Of a stretch of DNA of 64,000 nt, positions 44,601 through 53,837 are shown one piece after another. The notes under the pieces were generated by a model that made no database searches, was not told the DNA's origin, and was given only the letters and a program-made list of their open reading frames with translations. Origin of the DNA: Chionoecetes opilio. Its lineage: Eukaryota > Arthropoda > Malacostraca > Decapoda > Majidae. Each line of letters opens with the position of its first letter. Position 1 is the first letter of the stretch. The stretch lies in contig JACEEZ010001175.1 in the NCBI GenBank assembly GCA_016584305.1, positions 49,466 to 113,465 of the forward strand. The letters run 5' to 3'. A program made the position numbers and the translations under genes.

Positions 44601-46721
44601 AAAAAATTATTGTTCTCGTCTACCTGCGACCCAAGAATGTGATTGTTGTCGCTTCTGTTCAATAGTTCCATACACGATTTTCTTCATGTTCCCTCTCTCC
44701 TCGGCGAACGTTCCAAACACGCGGTCCCAGATGATAAGAGCACGCCGTAGTTCTTATCAATGCAGTATCTATTGGCCCCTACACAACACCGTGGGAGAAA
44801 AGGTGGAAAAAAAAAAACACATCAGAAAATGAGGCGATTTATGGGTTTACAAATTTTTTTTTTAATGAATGCAACATATTTAATAGAGGAAAAAAATAAA
44901 TAACGGTGTGGATGAATATTTTAGGTTATTAGATGTACGGGACCACTACCACACACAACACAGGCACACACACACACGAACACTACACACACACACACAC
45001 CACACACACACACCACACAAATTCACACTCAAACACGTTAAATCAAACCATTCAGCAAAAAAAAAAAAACACCCAAAACTAAAATCTTCCATAAAATCCT
45101 AAAACGTAATATCTACATAAATAACATATCCCAGCCATCGCAATTAAAACCATAGAAAATATACCATATAACAAATAAAATGGACAAAATTGGACTCACA
45201 TATCAGTAGGACTTCGCTGTTTCCGAAGACGAACTAAGTACTAAAGCTCTCTCCTATAACTAGCTAAACACAAGCAACACCTACACCAGACAACCTACAC
45301 ACACCACACAAGTTACCATGGTGAATACTACTAAATACTACTAAACTATTTGTATGTACTACTACTACTTCACACTATAACTAGCTAGAACACAGTGGGA
45401 CACACACTCCTACACAAGTTACCATGGTGTGACTCGGTGATGACTGGGCGTGACCCACAGGTACCTACGATGTGACACAGACCCGGCAGCACTTTGGGTC
45501 TTGGGGAAGGCCTCGTTGTGGCCCCAGAAACCCACACCAACCCAGCTGGCTGTGGATGCAGAGGTAGAAGGAGGAAGGACCCAGCAACGCCAGGGGGAGT
45601 AAGTACATAACACCTGGGGAACGAAAATCGCAAGATGTAAAAAATAATGTCACTTATTTAGCTACCCTTTTCTAAAAAAAAACAAACTTTTATTATTTTC
45701 AGTACGACTAAAACTAAAACATATATATTTAATACATCATTACAATCATAATCATCATTATTAATGTTGTTGTTATTATTAGGTTTTTGCGTATTTTTTA
45801 TTATTTTTCGCTGTTATTACACTAATATTTATTATCGAAAATTATTCATTTGCATCATTATTATTATTTAGCAACCATCAGTTATCTGTGCGCAATAATA
45901 TGATGCTTAGAAAGACAATCGGATGTACACGTAACACCGTGTTTATGACCTCTCTCTCTCTCTCTCTCTCTCTCTCTTCATTCAAATACTTACTTAAAGG
46001 CCTCATAGTGGAGGAAAGTCTGGCATCACATAAAACGATGAATTGAAATCCTCGGAACTTGTGGTGATACCGTAATGATGCCGCCCACTCAACGAACCTC
46101 TGAGAAAACACTTACGTTAGATATGAAAAAATATGAATAAACAACGATAGATAAATGAAAAATATGAAAAAAACGACGTATAGGTTAAAAAAAAATAATA
46201 ATGCATATTAGGAAATAACGACGAAAGGAAAGTAGAAATAAGTACTATGGAAAAATAAGGTTAAAATTTGAAAAACGGAAAGACTAAGAAGCCTATTACA
46301 TTCTCAAAAAAACAGTTTTTCGGCTTTTCCTTCCTCCACATAGCAATGGACTGAAAAACTATGAATTTATAAAAACAATGACTCTAAAAACCCATTTTTC
46401 ATTCTTTATTTGCCTCCCCCTCACTCTTTGAAAAACATTGACATACCCGAAATTCTACAACATAGCCTCTATAAACTCTACACTATAAATATTTTCCTTA
46501 CAATCGCTACATGCCTTGGTGTACTTGCTACCTACTTTCTACCCCACCGACACCGAAGGTACGAGAGAGCTCACCGTGACTAGCCTGTGCCCCAGTAACC
46601 ACACAGATCCACTCCCAACAGCCGAAGAGGTAGGTGGGTGTGGGAGTTCCAGAGAAAGACACGAGGCGGCACATTTTGTGACCCAAACGTAGCAGAAAAC
46701 TCCACCCCTCGGAAAGATTAT
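36707..46721 (-). CDS. AGMO: Alkylglycerol monooxygenase (AGMO), seven exons, minus strand, N-terminus not found
   Basis: AGMO is a multi-pass endoplasmic reticulum membrane enzyme of the fatty acid hydroxylase superfamily; it uses tetrahydrobiopterin and a histidine-bound iron centre to cleave ether bonds of alkylglycerols. Exons (minus order): 46721-46575, 46099-45994, 45613-45423, 44778-44624, 43307-43168, 39836-39723, 36976-36707. Seen: LLGVDLCGYW and GHRLV (first His box), TSSEDFN (after the HH box), LLPLALLGPSSFY, PSHHRV (third His box), ANRYCIDKNYG and LIIWDRVFGTFAEE (very characteristic), PGWSSGQPRHGNSEDLP, then membrane exons. Exons 1-5 need single-base frame corrections, while all splice borders are sound; exons 6 and 7 are clean. 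So either a recent pseudogene or base-level assembly errors. The first exons of the gene were not recognised. Confidence 0.7.
37016..39648 (-). mobile_element. CR1-like LINE, copy B (in AGMO intron)
   Basis: Same family as 1866-3192 but longer, reaching into the endonuclease. Its 3' 10-mer tail (GATTACATAG units on the plus strand) joins a GGA run (36998-37015). The 5' truncation at about 39648 joins another GGA run (39649-39716). It lies between AGMO exons 6 and 7 in the same orientation as the gene. Confidence 0.85.
37271..39640 (-). pseudogene. CR1-like endonuclease/reverse transcriptase ORF2 (broken)
   Basis: Three frames together. 39326-39577: the endonuclease end, with VREPTRDNSILDLVFTTDTD and ANSDHRLIRC (the SDH motif of APE-type endonucleases). 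38604-39419: the linker up to KSVGVDEISPRLLREC. 37271-38616: NYRPISLTSVIVKLFEKILR, LDFQKAFDTVPHKRLL, a defect near 38165-38180 where CATAACATAGTAAC looks like a small duplication, then LGPTLFLIYINDLD, FADDTKLG and the long C-terminal part to VNGY and stop. The catalytic residues are present, but the ORF is split by at least three lesions. Close relative of the truncated copy A. Confidence 0.85.
39649..39716. repeat. (GGA)n microsatellite at LINE B 5' border
   Basis: GGA repeat with GAGGGA and GAGAGG interruptions, directly between the LINE and the donor of AGMO exon 6. Confidence 0.9.
39723..39836 (-). CDS. AGMO: AGMO exon 6
   Basis: Acceptor CCAATGTTAG, donor GTAAGT (39717-39722), 114 bases, 38 codons, phase 0 at both ends. 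It encodes RQKHQFASSSWLSFYLALHC followed by FLVFLGYLEVASYKD, one membrane helix with the Y-x-x-L-H-F-L-V-LGY type pattern of AGMO. Intact. Confidence 0.65.
39871..40185. repeat. (CA)n and A-rich ~40-bp minisatellite
   Basis: CA tract at 39871-39935, then four or five imperfect units built around CTAAAATCTACCCATAAATT and CATAAAAAAACACC. Related units occur at 43000-43090 and 45070-45110, also in AGMO introns. Confidence 0.75.
40440..42240 (+). mobile_element. Jockey-like LINE, copy C (decayed, with poly-G)
   Basis: The same family as 49428-50370. Plus-strand traces: SGNY-type polymerase start near 40510; D-x-x-x-x-FDRVNLLRHF near 40725; a YADDSS motif near 41200; TERLTSDLASISDW at 41285; LGLSLRKNLNWQSHML near 41490; then, after a 58-base G run, RPCMEY-type at 41675 and CSSEPAT and ARLSTHSQPYSVHLPNARVN near 41900. 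The 3' end is an AATAAAAAAATAAAAAAAA tail at 42222-42240. Frames change often; 40850-41165 may be foreign. Confidence 0.7.
41545..41608. repeat. Poly-G tract inside LINE copy C
   Basis: About 58 G in a row where copy D reads only TTAGGTGTCCTG between the same flanks (CAGCTTCT...GTGGCGTCTGCG). An expansion, or an artefact of the assembly. Confidence 0.8.
42250..43160. other. AGMO intron, no gene seen
   Basis: No ORF with family features. The end (42990-43160) is A-rich and matches 45040-45200, which precedes the partial exon 5 duplicate. Confidence 0.5.
43168..43307 (-). CDS. AGMO: AGMO exon 5
   Basis: Acceptor TTCTTCTGGCCAG above 43307, donor GTGAGT at 43162-43167. One frame reads GFWRELWGRIVLRQDSGDAL and another PGWSSGQPRHGNSEDLP, the latter following the AGMO pattern PGW-x-x-G-x-PR-x-G-x-x-EDLP. 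A frame change between them is required (a TAG falls in the first frame). Confidence 0.6.
43436..44335. mobile_element. Candidate element with hairpin ends
   Basis: Both outer ends read GGGGAGCAA followed by a short hairpin: left GGGGGAGCAAGCGAAA then TTTTCGCTTGC; right, on the minus strand, GGGGAGCAAAGATAAAC then TTTATCTTTGC. No clear target duplication. Inside, a minus-strand frame 43799-44008 (ASNSGGKHWKCDFNKAVLTE and following) looks protein-like, but I do not recognise it. Confidence 0.4.
44336..44620. other. AGMO intron, AT-rich
   Basis: No gene. 44340-44400 weakly resembles 43345-43405 (TTGAGTGTATTCTGATTA versus TTGACTTGTATTCTGGTT), which flanks the other end of the hairpin-ended candidate. 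Confidence 0.4.
44624..44778 (-). CDS. AGMO: AGMO exon 4
   Basis: Acceptor TTGTGTAG above 44778. It begins in phase to complete a Gly after the third His box, then ANRYCIDKNYG. One missing G after TACGGC shifts the frame, after which LIIWDRVFGTFAEERGNMKK and IVYG follow. This CIDKNYGG...LIIWDR...FGTF string is the most diagnostic part of AGMO. The donor may be at 44624 or earlier, near 44670. Confidence 0.7.
45040..45235 (-). repeat. Partial duplicate of AGMO exon 5 end and intron
   Basis: GGAAACAGCGAAG and the TGTGAGTC donor with the following A-rich intron repeat what is at 42990-43200. The copied exon part is about 30 bases. It lies in the intron between exons 3 and 4, so the order is not what a functional gene would use. 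Confidence 0.55.
45423..45613 (-). CDS. AGMO: AGMO exon 3 (third histidine box)
   Basis: Acceptor TTTTCGTTCCCCAG above 45613, donor GTAACT at 45417-45422. First frame: MYLLPLALLGPSSFYLCIHS, a membrane helix followed by HSQL. Second frame: GFWGHNEAF, then VTPSHHRV, matching the AGMO FW-I/G-H-x-E and PSHHRVHHG region whose histidines bind iron. Reading to the phase-1 donor CACCATG needs one more single-base shift. Confidence 0.65.
45994..46099 (-). CDS. AGMO: AGMO exon 2 (second histidine box)
   Basis: Acceptor TTTTCTCAG, donor GTAAGT (45988-45993), 106 bases. In one frame EWAASLRYHH, in another RHHYGITTSSEDFNSSF, corresponding to the WAGHxxHHSSEDFN region of AGMO. One or two single-base lesions. 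Confidence 0.55.
46575..46721 (-). CDS. AGMO: AGMO exon 1 in this window (first histidine box)
   Basis: Acceptor CTCACCTTCTTCAG above 46721, donor GTGAGC at 46569-46574, 147 bases. Pieces in three frames: FCYVWVTK, CRLVSFSGTPTPTYLFG, LLGVDLCGYW and GHRLVT. These follow the order of AGMO (Y-x-W...RL-x-x-LPW...LGVDFGYYW-x-HR). Three frame changes are needed; this is the weakest exon. Confidence 0.5.
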
Positions 46722-46734
46722 CTGAAGAAGGTGA

Positions 46735-47325
46735 GTAGTGTTTGTGAGGGTAGGGGCAGGGGGAGTGTGTGTGTGTGGGTGTGTGTGTTGGTGGGGGAGG
46801 GGAAGTTTTGAGGGGAGTGTGTGTGTGGTGGGGGGTGTGTGTGTGGGGGAGGGAAATGGTGTGGAGGGTGAGTGTGTGTGTGTGGGGTGTGTGTGTGGTG
46901 TGGTGGGGAGGGAAGTGTGTGAGGGGAAGTTGTGTGTGTGTGGGGTGGGTCAATTTTTATCCCTCTCTATTTCAATTTATCTCTCTAATCCTGTCTGTCT
47001 GTTAATCGGTATCTCTCTTCATTACCTATATTTCCTCGATTCTGTCTATTTATCCATCTATCTATCTGTCTATCAATCTTTCAATCTGTCTGTCTTTCCA
47101 CCTATCTATGTAGTTGTTTCTCTATCAATCCTACTGTTATATCATTCAATCTGCCTGTCCATCCAGCTATTTGTTTCTCTATCAAACCAACTGTTATATC
47201 TTTCAATCTGTCTGTCTATCCATATATCTGTCTATCAATCTATCAATCCAACTGTCATAACCATCTATCTTTCTATCCATCTATGTGTTTCTCTATCAAT
47301 CAATCAATCTATCACTCACACACTC
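46735..47325. repeat. GTGTGG-rich tract and TCTA/TCTG microsatellite
   Basis: 46740-46945 is GT/GGGG-rich; 46960-47320 is a long imperfect CTAT/CTGT repeat with CAATC steps. The 202-residue frame across both is an artefact. Confidence 0.85.
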
Positions 47326-47327
47326 AC

Positions 47328-47476
47328 ACACTCAAACGATAAATGACAAAAAATGTAGCAATGGAGACGGGGCAATACGAGTGTGCCTCAGGCCTTGTAA
47401 AAAACAAGTAGATGGATACAACTATATGAATACACACACACACACACACATACACACACACACACACACACAAACA

Positions 47477-47533
<57 letters not shown>

Positions 47534-47700
47534 CACACACACACAACACTCACATTCTCAAGGCCTCTTCATCCGCCGGTGCAGTAGTTGATGACAGTGT
47601 TGGGGAGTCAAACTTGTGGCTCTCTCTCCGCGCCCTTAGAACCCTGATTTCCCCAGGGTCATAGCAAGCATGCCAGGGGTCGTTCTGCAAAGGGGGAGTA
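47328..47700. repeat. Dispersed repeat A, copy 2 (with CA microsatellite)
   Basis: See 1-320. The CA tract spans 47433-47530. Confidence 0.6.
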
Positions 47701-48167
47701 CAAGGTAACATGCAAAAAGGTGATTAGAAGAAGATTATAGACATGAGTAAGGGGGATGTCTTTCATAGGGGAAAAAGGGTAAAGAGTTGGAGTGAGAAGA
47801 TAGATAGATAGTTAGAGATGAGAAAAAGAGAGAGAGAGAGAGAGAGAAGATAATCAGAATCATCATAACAACAGGAAATAATCAATGTATCCGTAAAAAA
47901 ACCTAACCTTTCCTTTTAAAACACGTCAACACACACACGCCAATTTTAGTCAAGTAAAGGGAAATAAGCTGAAAAAACAATACAACTGGGTGGGGGGATG
48001 TAAAAAACGACCTTTTCACTATAAAACACGAAATAAAATAAAGAGGACCCTGAAAGCTTTTTTAAAACTTATTTCTATCGGGAGGGGGCTAGAATTGCGT
48101 TCTTCTTATCATAGTTATATCGCCTGTGTTGTTATTCATGATGTATCCTTGTACCGTGCGAGACCCA

Positions 48168-48170
<3 letters not shown>
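47701..48170. other. Unassigned sequence
   Basis: Contains a GA run near 47830. No gene or matched repeat seen. Confidence 0.3.
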
Positions 48171-48173
<3 letters not shown>

Positions 48174-48208
<35 letters not shown>

Positions 48209-48222
48209 CGTCTTCTCTCGTG

Positions 48223-48267
<45 letters not shown>

Positions 48268-48320
48268 CTCATTCTCTCTATCACTCACTCACTCACTCAC
48301 TCACTCACTTATCACTCACA
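48174..48320. repeat. (CT)n and (CTCA)n microsatellites
   Basis: CT runs at 48174-48205 and 48227-48270, then CTCA/ACTC at 48282-48310. Confidence 0.9.
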
Positions 48321-48341
48321 CACCACACACACACCACAATA

Positions 48342-48605
48342 CCGCGCGATGGTCAGGTTGATAACGTGACGCCTCCCATTCTGTGGGTAGGCGTTTTCGA
48401 GTCCTCGCGCTCCCGAGGATTTTTTTCACTGACAAATTCGGGCGGTTACTGTCCTCCTTGAGGCAAGGGGATGGGGGTTGTGGGTGTGTGAGGCTCCCAC
48501 CATGCCAAATGCCGTAATAATGGAGGCTCCACGCTCGGCACTGTGAGGGTGAAAACTGCGATCGCTAGCCCAGCTCGCGTGACAAGACCATGGATGAATA
48601 CACTC
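48342..48605 (+). mobile_element. tRNA-derived SINE (Leu/Ser-type head)
   Basis: The head CGCGCGATGGTCAGGTTG resembles an A box in a type II tRNA-like 5' end, and GTTTTCGAGTC at 48393-48403 resembles a B box. The spacing is about 45 bases and includes CCTCCCATTCTGTGGG, which could be an anticodon-arm remnant. A unique tail follows to about 48600. Not a functional tRNA: no proper acceptor pairing. Confidence 0.5.
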
Positions 48606-48609
48606 ACCA

Positions 48610-48780
48610 ACACGGCACACACACAGCACTCTCTCCTCTCTCTCTCCTCTCTCTCTCTTCCTCTCTCGCGTCGTCTTCCTCTCTCTCTCTCTCTATCAAC
48701 TCACTGAATCATCAATTACTACATACACACTCTCTCTCTCTCTCTCGTCCGCTCTCTATCTCTCTCTCTCTCTCTTTGTC
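48610..48780. repeat. CT microsatellites
   Basis: Alternating CT-rich blocks (48631-48700, 48735-48780). No gene. Confidence 0.8.
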
Positions 48781-48923
48781 TCACCACAGCAGAAGGTCTG
48801 GCACATCCTGGACCTGCCTCAATATATGTCTCGTGGGGAGTGAAGGGCATAGAAGGCAGCCCCTCACTCTGTAGTCCAGCCCCTGGAGGTAGCGTTGAGG
48901 GGGCTCATATACCTACTCGCCGC

Positions 48924-48962
<39 letters not shown>

Positions 48963-48995
48963 TTGTGTGTGAGAGAGAGAGGAAAAAGGGACTGT
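48775..48995. repeat. Dispersed repeats B and C, copy 2, with GT tract
   Basis: GGCACATCCTGG, TCTCGTGGGGAGTGAAGG, CCTCACTCTGTAGTCC and AGGTAGCGTTGAGGGGG in order as at 930-985 and 1660-1740. The last part of the unit, GGGTAAGTGACTAAGATC, is displaced to 49379-49425 by the LINE fragment. Confidence 0.55.
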
Positions 48996-49014
48996 GTGTG
49001 TGAGTGAGAGATAA

Positions 49015-49330
49015 TGAAAGATTTAAAAAAGAAATAGGGAGAAATTGGTTCACAAATTGGGTGGTAAATGATTGGAATGGACTCAGCAGACAGGTAGTTA
49101 GTGTGGAGTCAATAGGGAAGTTTTAAAAGAAACGTGTCCTCTCCCCCCGCGGCCTGGCTGATGGGATGTGAGGCTCGGGCTAGATAATGTAATGGATGGG
49201 GAATTAAAGGTGGTACGTTCGGCGGGTGAGCTGTTACGTAGACGCGGAACTGACCTGACCTGCGCTGTGTAGGTCTCCCAGCCTCGTGTAGCTTCCTTAT
49301 GTTCTTTTGTTCTTATGTTCTTATGTGCGT
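49015..49330 (+). mobile_element. CR1-like LINE, 3' end fragment
   Basis: The plus strand encodes KEIGRNWFTNWVVNDWNGLS and the VVSVESIGKF segment, equal to the C-terminus at 58930-59080 (KNEIGKNWFSNRVVNDWHRL). The 3' end is GCTTCCTTATGTTCTTTTGT with repeated TTCTTATG. It is inserted in repeat C. Confidence 0.75.
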
Positions 49331-49427
49331 GTGTGTGTGAGGCAAAGCGGAGAGTGTGTGTGTGTGAGAGGCAAAAGGGTAAGTGACTAAGATCAAAGAT
49401 GTTCAGAGCTTATATAAGGCGCTTGGA

Positions 49428-50370
49428 TGCCACCGAGCGCCTAACTTCTGATCTTTCTATAATTTCGGATTGGGGCAAAGCAAACCTTGTTTTGTTCAAT
49501 GTCTCAAAAACCCAATTTCTTCACCTATCTACTCGACAAAACCTACCAGATAACTATCCCCTCTTCTGTCAATGCACTTCACTGTCTCTTCTTCTATCAA
49601 TGAACATTTAGGACTATCCTTACTTAAAAAATCTGAACTGGAATACTGGAATCTCACATCTCATCTCTTGCTAAAACAGCTTCTCAGAATTAGGTGTCCT
49701 GTGGCGTCTGCGTCCTTTTGTTCACTTCCCTCCAATTGTGCTTGCTCTCGTCAGGGGCCTTACCGCCCATGTATGTAGTATGTCTCACATGTTTGTGGAG
49801 GATCCACTCATAGCAGCTCACCTAAACAGGGTCGAGTCAAAAGTTTTTCGTCTCCTCTGACTGACTGTCTTCACAATCTTTTAAATCATTCGCCGCATGA
49901 TTGCTTCTCTTGGCTCTCTTCTACCGTTATTTCATGCTCCACTAGCTCTGCTGAACTTGGCTAACATGTCATGCCTTCCCCCCTCCCCGCGGCCTTGTAG
50001 ATAGCTGCACAAGACATTCTAATCATTCTCATCCCTACTCCTGTCTGCATCTTCTCTAATGCGAGAATTATATACAGTATCTTTACATCTTTCACTCCTT
50101 TTCACTGGTAAACTCTGGAACTCTCTTCCTGTTTCTCTTTTTCCACTTTCTATGACTTAATCTTTTCAAAAGACAAATAACCAGACACCTCCGCGAACTA
50201 AATTGGCTCCACCCCTCTTTTTTATTTTTAATTCTCTTACTCTTACTGCTTCTGTATAGAGGACTCGTGGCAACTACCCGACTGCAACTAAGCGGGTTTT
50301 TGTGTTACCCATTTTGTTGTTCGCCCTTGGTCATCTTTGTGATGTAAAAATAAATAATAATAAGTCAGGG
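49428..50370 (+). mobile_element. Jockey-like LINE, copy D (3' part)
   Basis: The plus strand encodes TERLTSDLSIISDWGKANLV, LFNVSKTQFLHLST, then in broken frames RQGPYRPCM, the RVESKVFRL-type segment near 49830 and the tail. It ends at an AATAAATAATAATAA run (50347-50362). Parallel to copy C; no poly-G here. Confidence 0.7.
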
Positions 50371-50597
50371 TCACGCTATAATGAAAAGATGAAGAATGCT
50401 GACAGTGTAATGGAGTTACTGCCGTCTCTTACTTAACTTTTCAAAAAAAAACTTAGGCACTTGTGGTGATAATGAAAGAACTATTTGGTATGTGTGTGTA
50501 CTGTGTATTCATCTAGTTGTATTTTTTGCATTGCCTGACTACACTCAGTATTTCCCCGTCTCTATATCTACATTTTTTATTTTACTTCCTTAGTGCT

Positions 50598-50803
50598 TAG
50601 TGTTGGGGGAAGCCACCACCCCGAGAGGCGGGTCACAAATCCCCGGCTAACACCCTGTAACCCATTCACTGATGGGTGGACTGGGGCTTGGATTTCAAGG
50701 AGACCGCCCATCCTTCTCCGCTCCGCCCGGGGATCGAACCCGGGGTTTCTCGATGTGAACCGAGCGTGCTACCCCCACACTGTACTATACTACGAAGTAC
50801 CGT
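50598..50803 (-). mobile_element. tRNA-derived SINE
   Basis: On the minus strand an A-box-like TAGCACGCTCGG (50760-50771) is followed by the B box GGGTTCGATCC (50731-50741), with a fold-back CCCCGGGTTCGATCCCCGGG typical of a T arm. A tRNA-unrelated body to about 50598 contains GGGCGGTCTCCTTGAAATCC. The head adjoins a GT tract. Such SINEs are common in decapods. Confidence 0.7.
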
Positions 50804-50830
50804 GTATGTGTGTGGTGTGTGTGTGTGTGT

Positions 50831-50911
<81 letters not shown>
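50803..50911. repeat. (GT)n microsatellite
   Basis: GT run of about 108 bases with one GTAT; followed by repeat D. Confidence 0.95.
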
Positions 50912-50913
<2 letters not shown>

Positions 50914-50917
50914 CGAC

Positions 50918-51175
50918 ACACACACACTCCAAAACATATATAATTATCACCACAAGTGTCAAGGTTTTGAAAGTTAAATATATAGAAGCATTGTATTTGT
51001 ACCAATATTCCTGTTTTTCTCTGTTTGTTCTATCACCAGCAGAATTTCCGCAAAATAGGATGATGCCTCTCACGCTGATAAGATTACAGAATCATTAACA
51101 GCAGTGATAAGAATAATAAGAATAATGCATTTTTTTTACCCTACCATCCCCCCAAAAAAATCCTCATCTATAAAA
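50918..51175. repeat. Dispersed repeat D, copy 2
   Basis: See 5655-5935; blocks TATTCCTGTTTTTCTCT, AGGATGATGCCTCTCACGC and GTGATAAGAATAATAAGA are shared. Confidence 0.65.
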
Positions 51176-51334
51176 CAATAAATTACAAATCAATTACTTA
51201 TTCCTTTTTCCTCATCTATTTATTTTTACTACTTTGTAGTGATTAAAACTAACTAAATCTAAACTAGATCTTTCACTATATCTAAAAAAGATTTCCAATA
51301 AGACTACATACCATTCCTGCTTCTATTTTTTCCA

Positions 51335-51540
51335 CCTTTTTTTTTTTTTTTTTTTTCCTAAAGACTTCAATCTTTTCAATAGGAATAACAAGACACCTGC
51401 CCTAACTATATTGGGCCATCCCCTTTTCTTTAATTCGCTTACTGTCTTCTTTATTAGGGAGCTGAACCATATAATTGGCTTTGGTTACTCTTTTTTTTGT
51501 TCGGCCTTGGCAGTCATTTGTTGATGCTACAAAAAAATAT
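51335..51540 (+). mobile_element. Jockey-like LINE, 3' tail remnant
   Basis: GACTTCAATCTTTTCAATAG, ACAAGACACCTGCCC, TTCGGCCTTGG and the closing GCTACAAAAAAATA follow the 3' end of copy D (50155-50350), with many changes. Confidence 0.55.
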
Positions 51541-52072
51541 ATTGTAGCAATGCAGTATTTTGAGTCTGAATAGATAACTACATGATCACGGACTTTCCAT
51601 CCCTTAGTCACGTGATTCTTACCTTTTTGCACATACACACAGACAGACAGATACGTAATAAATAATAATGAGAATTTCCTAACCAGCCAATGCTTACCAA
51701 CAAAGAGGTGGGAGAGAGGAGGGAGGAGGAAGAGGAGGAAGAGGAGGGAGGAGGATTACAAAGGATTACAAAGGAAACACAAACAGCAACAGACCGATAG
51801 GTCCTTACAAGGCTGTTTGCTTTAACTGCACTACACTAACTAGATGATAAGAGAGAAAGGATAGGAAAGTAGAAGGCTCCTCCCCACCCACCCATCCTTC
51901 CAGCCGAAGCTGGCCGGAAATGAAGTGATACCATGCAGTATAGAAAAACTGCATGGAATTTGTGAGGAAAGTTGAAAACTGTAATCTATGGCTAACTACT
52001 ACTAGTTTGTGGGGGTAGGTTTAGTGCTTGAAAGATTGGTCATGTTATGCGTGTTTTGTAATGGTGTGAACA

Positions 52073-52660
52073 CAGTGTGGAGGTTCAAGGGTGGTGCGGC
52101 AGCCTTGCCTGGCGCTTTCTTGGGAGGCAGCAGTCAATCAGGCCCCAGCTCCGTTCAATCCACTGCGGATTGTGTACTTTCCATGTAGGACGCCGTACAC
52201 TTCAATGCCTCCTGCAGCAGTGACCCCTGGTACCTTAAATCCCGATGGTGGTCACTAACTGACAGGGCCCTTACTGGTCCACAACCCGTCACAGGTCGAG
52301 AGTAGTAGTGGTAACCGTTAACTCGGGGCTATCTGTGTGTGTTATGAGGTCTAATGTAGTGTTGGTGTAGGCTCAGTGTGGAAGTTCAAGGGTGGTGCGG
52401 CAGCCTTGCCTGGCGCTTTCTTGGGAGGCAGCAGTCAATCAGGCCCCAGCTCCGTACAATCCACTGCGGTAGTGCACTTTCCAAGTAGGACGCCGTGCAC
52501 TTCAATGCCCCCTGCAGCAGTGACCCCGGGTTTATAAAATCCCCGATGGTGGTCACTAACTGACAGGGCCCTTACTGAACCACAGCCCGTCACAGGTCAA
52601 AAGTTGTAGTAGTGACCGTTTACTCGGGGCTGTCTGAGACGTGTGGGAGGGGTTGTGTAG
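52073..52660. repeat. 301-bp tandem duplication in LINE 3' region
   Basis: Copies start at 52073 and 52374 (CAGTGTGGAGGTTCAAGG versus CAGTGTGGAAGTTCAAGG). Shared marks are CTTTCTTGGGAGGCAGCAG, GTAGGACGCCGTRCACTTCA and GGTGGTCACTAACTGACAGG. Confidence 0.9.
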
Positions 52661-52767
52661 ACGCGACTCGAAATCATTTTACGCAATGAGAGTAAGTATC
52701 AGAGGCCCGCGAGATAAATTTATTATTCCGAGATAACAGTGACAACCGGGGATTTGATATGAAATAT

Positions 52768-53600
52768 TTATCGAGGGGGATTTTTAAATGATTCTATTGT
52801 ATTTGAGTTTACTACGTCTGAGGGCAGCCCATTCCATACGTTTACAACACGGTTTTGTGAAGAGTACTTTGCTTCGTTCGTTACAAACCGTTTCCTGCTT
52901 ATTTTAAATCCGTTGTTTCTAGTTGAGCTTGACCGTCTAGCGTGAAAAGATTTTCTGGGACTACGTTCGTAATCCATTGAAGATTTTAAAGACTTCGATG
53001 AGGTCACCTCTTATCCTTCGTTTTGTTAGTGGGAATAAGTTAAGTTTTTGAGCCGATTTTCGTACGATTTATTACGCAATCTAGGTATCATTTTGGTTAC
53101 TCTGCGCTGTATTTTTTTCTAGTTTATCTATGTCCTTTTTATAATAAGGTGACCAGAACTGCACACAGTATTCTAGATGGGGGCGAACAAGCGAGTTAAA
53201 AAGAGTGAGTATAACTTTTTCAGATTTGAAACTGAAAGTTCGTCCAATAAAGCCAACCAATTTATTTGCAGTTTTTACTACCTCTATAATTTGGTTATTC
53301 GGTTTGAGATCTTTCGAGATTATAACGCCTAAATCTTTTTCTTTATCAACACTTGTTAGTTGGAAATCGTTCATCACGTAACTTTCATGAGGGTTGTTAT
53401 TACCGATATGTAGTACATGGCATTTGTCAAGGTTGAAATTAATTTGCAATGTTTTTGACCATTCTGTTAGCGTGTTTAAGTCGTTTTGTATGAGTTGGCG
53501 CTGAGATTCTGTAGAGGCTCTGTTTGTGATTTTCGTGTCATCAGCAAATTTCGATATCCTGCATGTGATTCCCTCGTCAATGTCATTTATGTATATTAAG
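52768..53600 (-). pseudogene. CR1-like reverse transcriptase, C-terminal half
   Basis: Minus strand: LIYINDIDEGI, ISKFADDTK (catalytic D-D) around 53545, then 53081-53449 with FNLDKCHVLHIGNNNPHESY, KEKDLGVIISKDLKPN and SLVRPHLEYCVQFWSPYYKK. After a shift, 52768-53007 has KRFVTNEAKYSSQNRVVNVW and NGLPSDVVNSNTI. Frame breaks near 53080 and 53450. About as similar to copies A and B as one CR1 family is to another. Confidence 0.75.
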
Positions 53601-53698
53601 AACAGGAGGAGGAGGAAGAGGAGGAAGAGGAAAAGAGGAAGAGTGAAATATCAAGGAAAGTTCTAATCAATTTCATTACAAACATGAGAGCGTTTTTC

Positions 53699-53820
<122 letters not shown>

Positions 53821-53837
53821 ATACATTGTCTAATAAT

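Larger units (their letters stand above)
51751..53605 (-). mobile_element. CR1-like LINE, third family, 5' truncated
   Basis: Minus strand. The 3' end is two 10-mers (GATTACAAAG on the plus strand, 51754-51773) directly next to a GGA array (51717-51753). The 5' end stops at LIYINDIDEGITCRISKFAD (53530-53600) against another GGA/GAGGAA array (53605-53645). The 3' untranslated region has a 301-base tandem duplication. Confidence 0.8.

Noticed and set aside
46020..46060. ACTTGTGGTGATA as part of dispersed repeat D (also seen near 3275 and 50460)
   Set aside because: At 46030 it falls inside AGMO exon 2 and the flanks do not match; a chance match of 13 bases.
46738..47346. 202-codon plus-strand frame
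   Set aside because: It runs through a GT-rich tract and a CTAT repeat, opposite to an AGMO exon; no conserved sequence.
48342..48420. Functional tRNA-Ser/Leu gene
   Set aside because: The arms do not pair properly and a unique tail follows.
50725..50800. Functional tRNA gene
   Set aside because: A and B boxes are present, but there is no complete acceptor or anticodon stem, and a SINE body follows; read as a SINE head.
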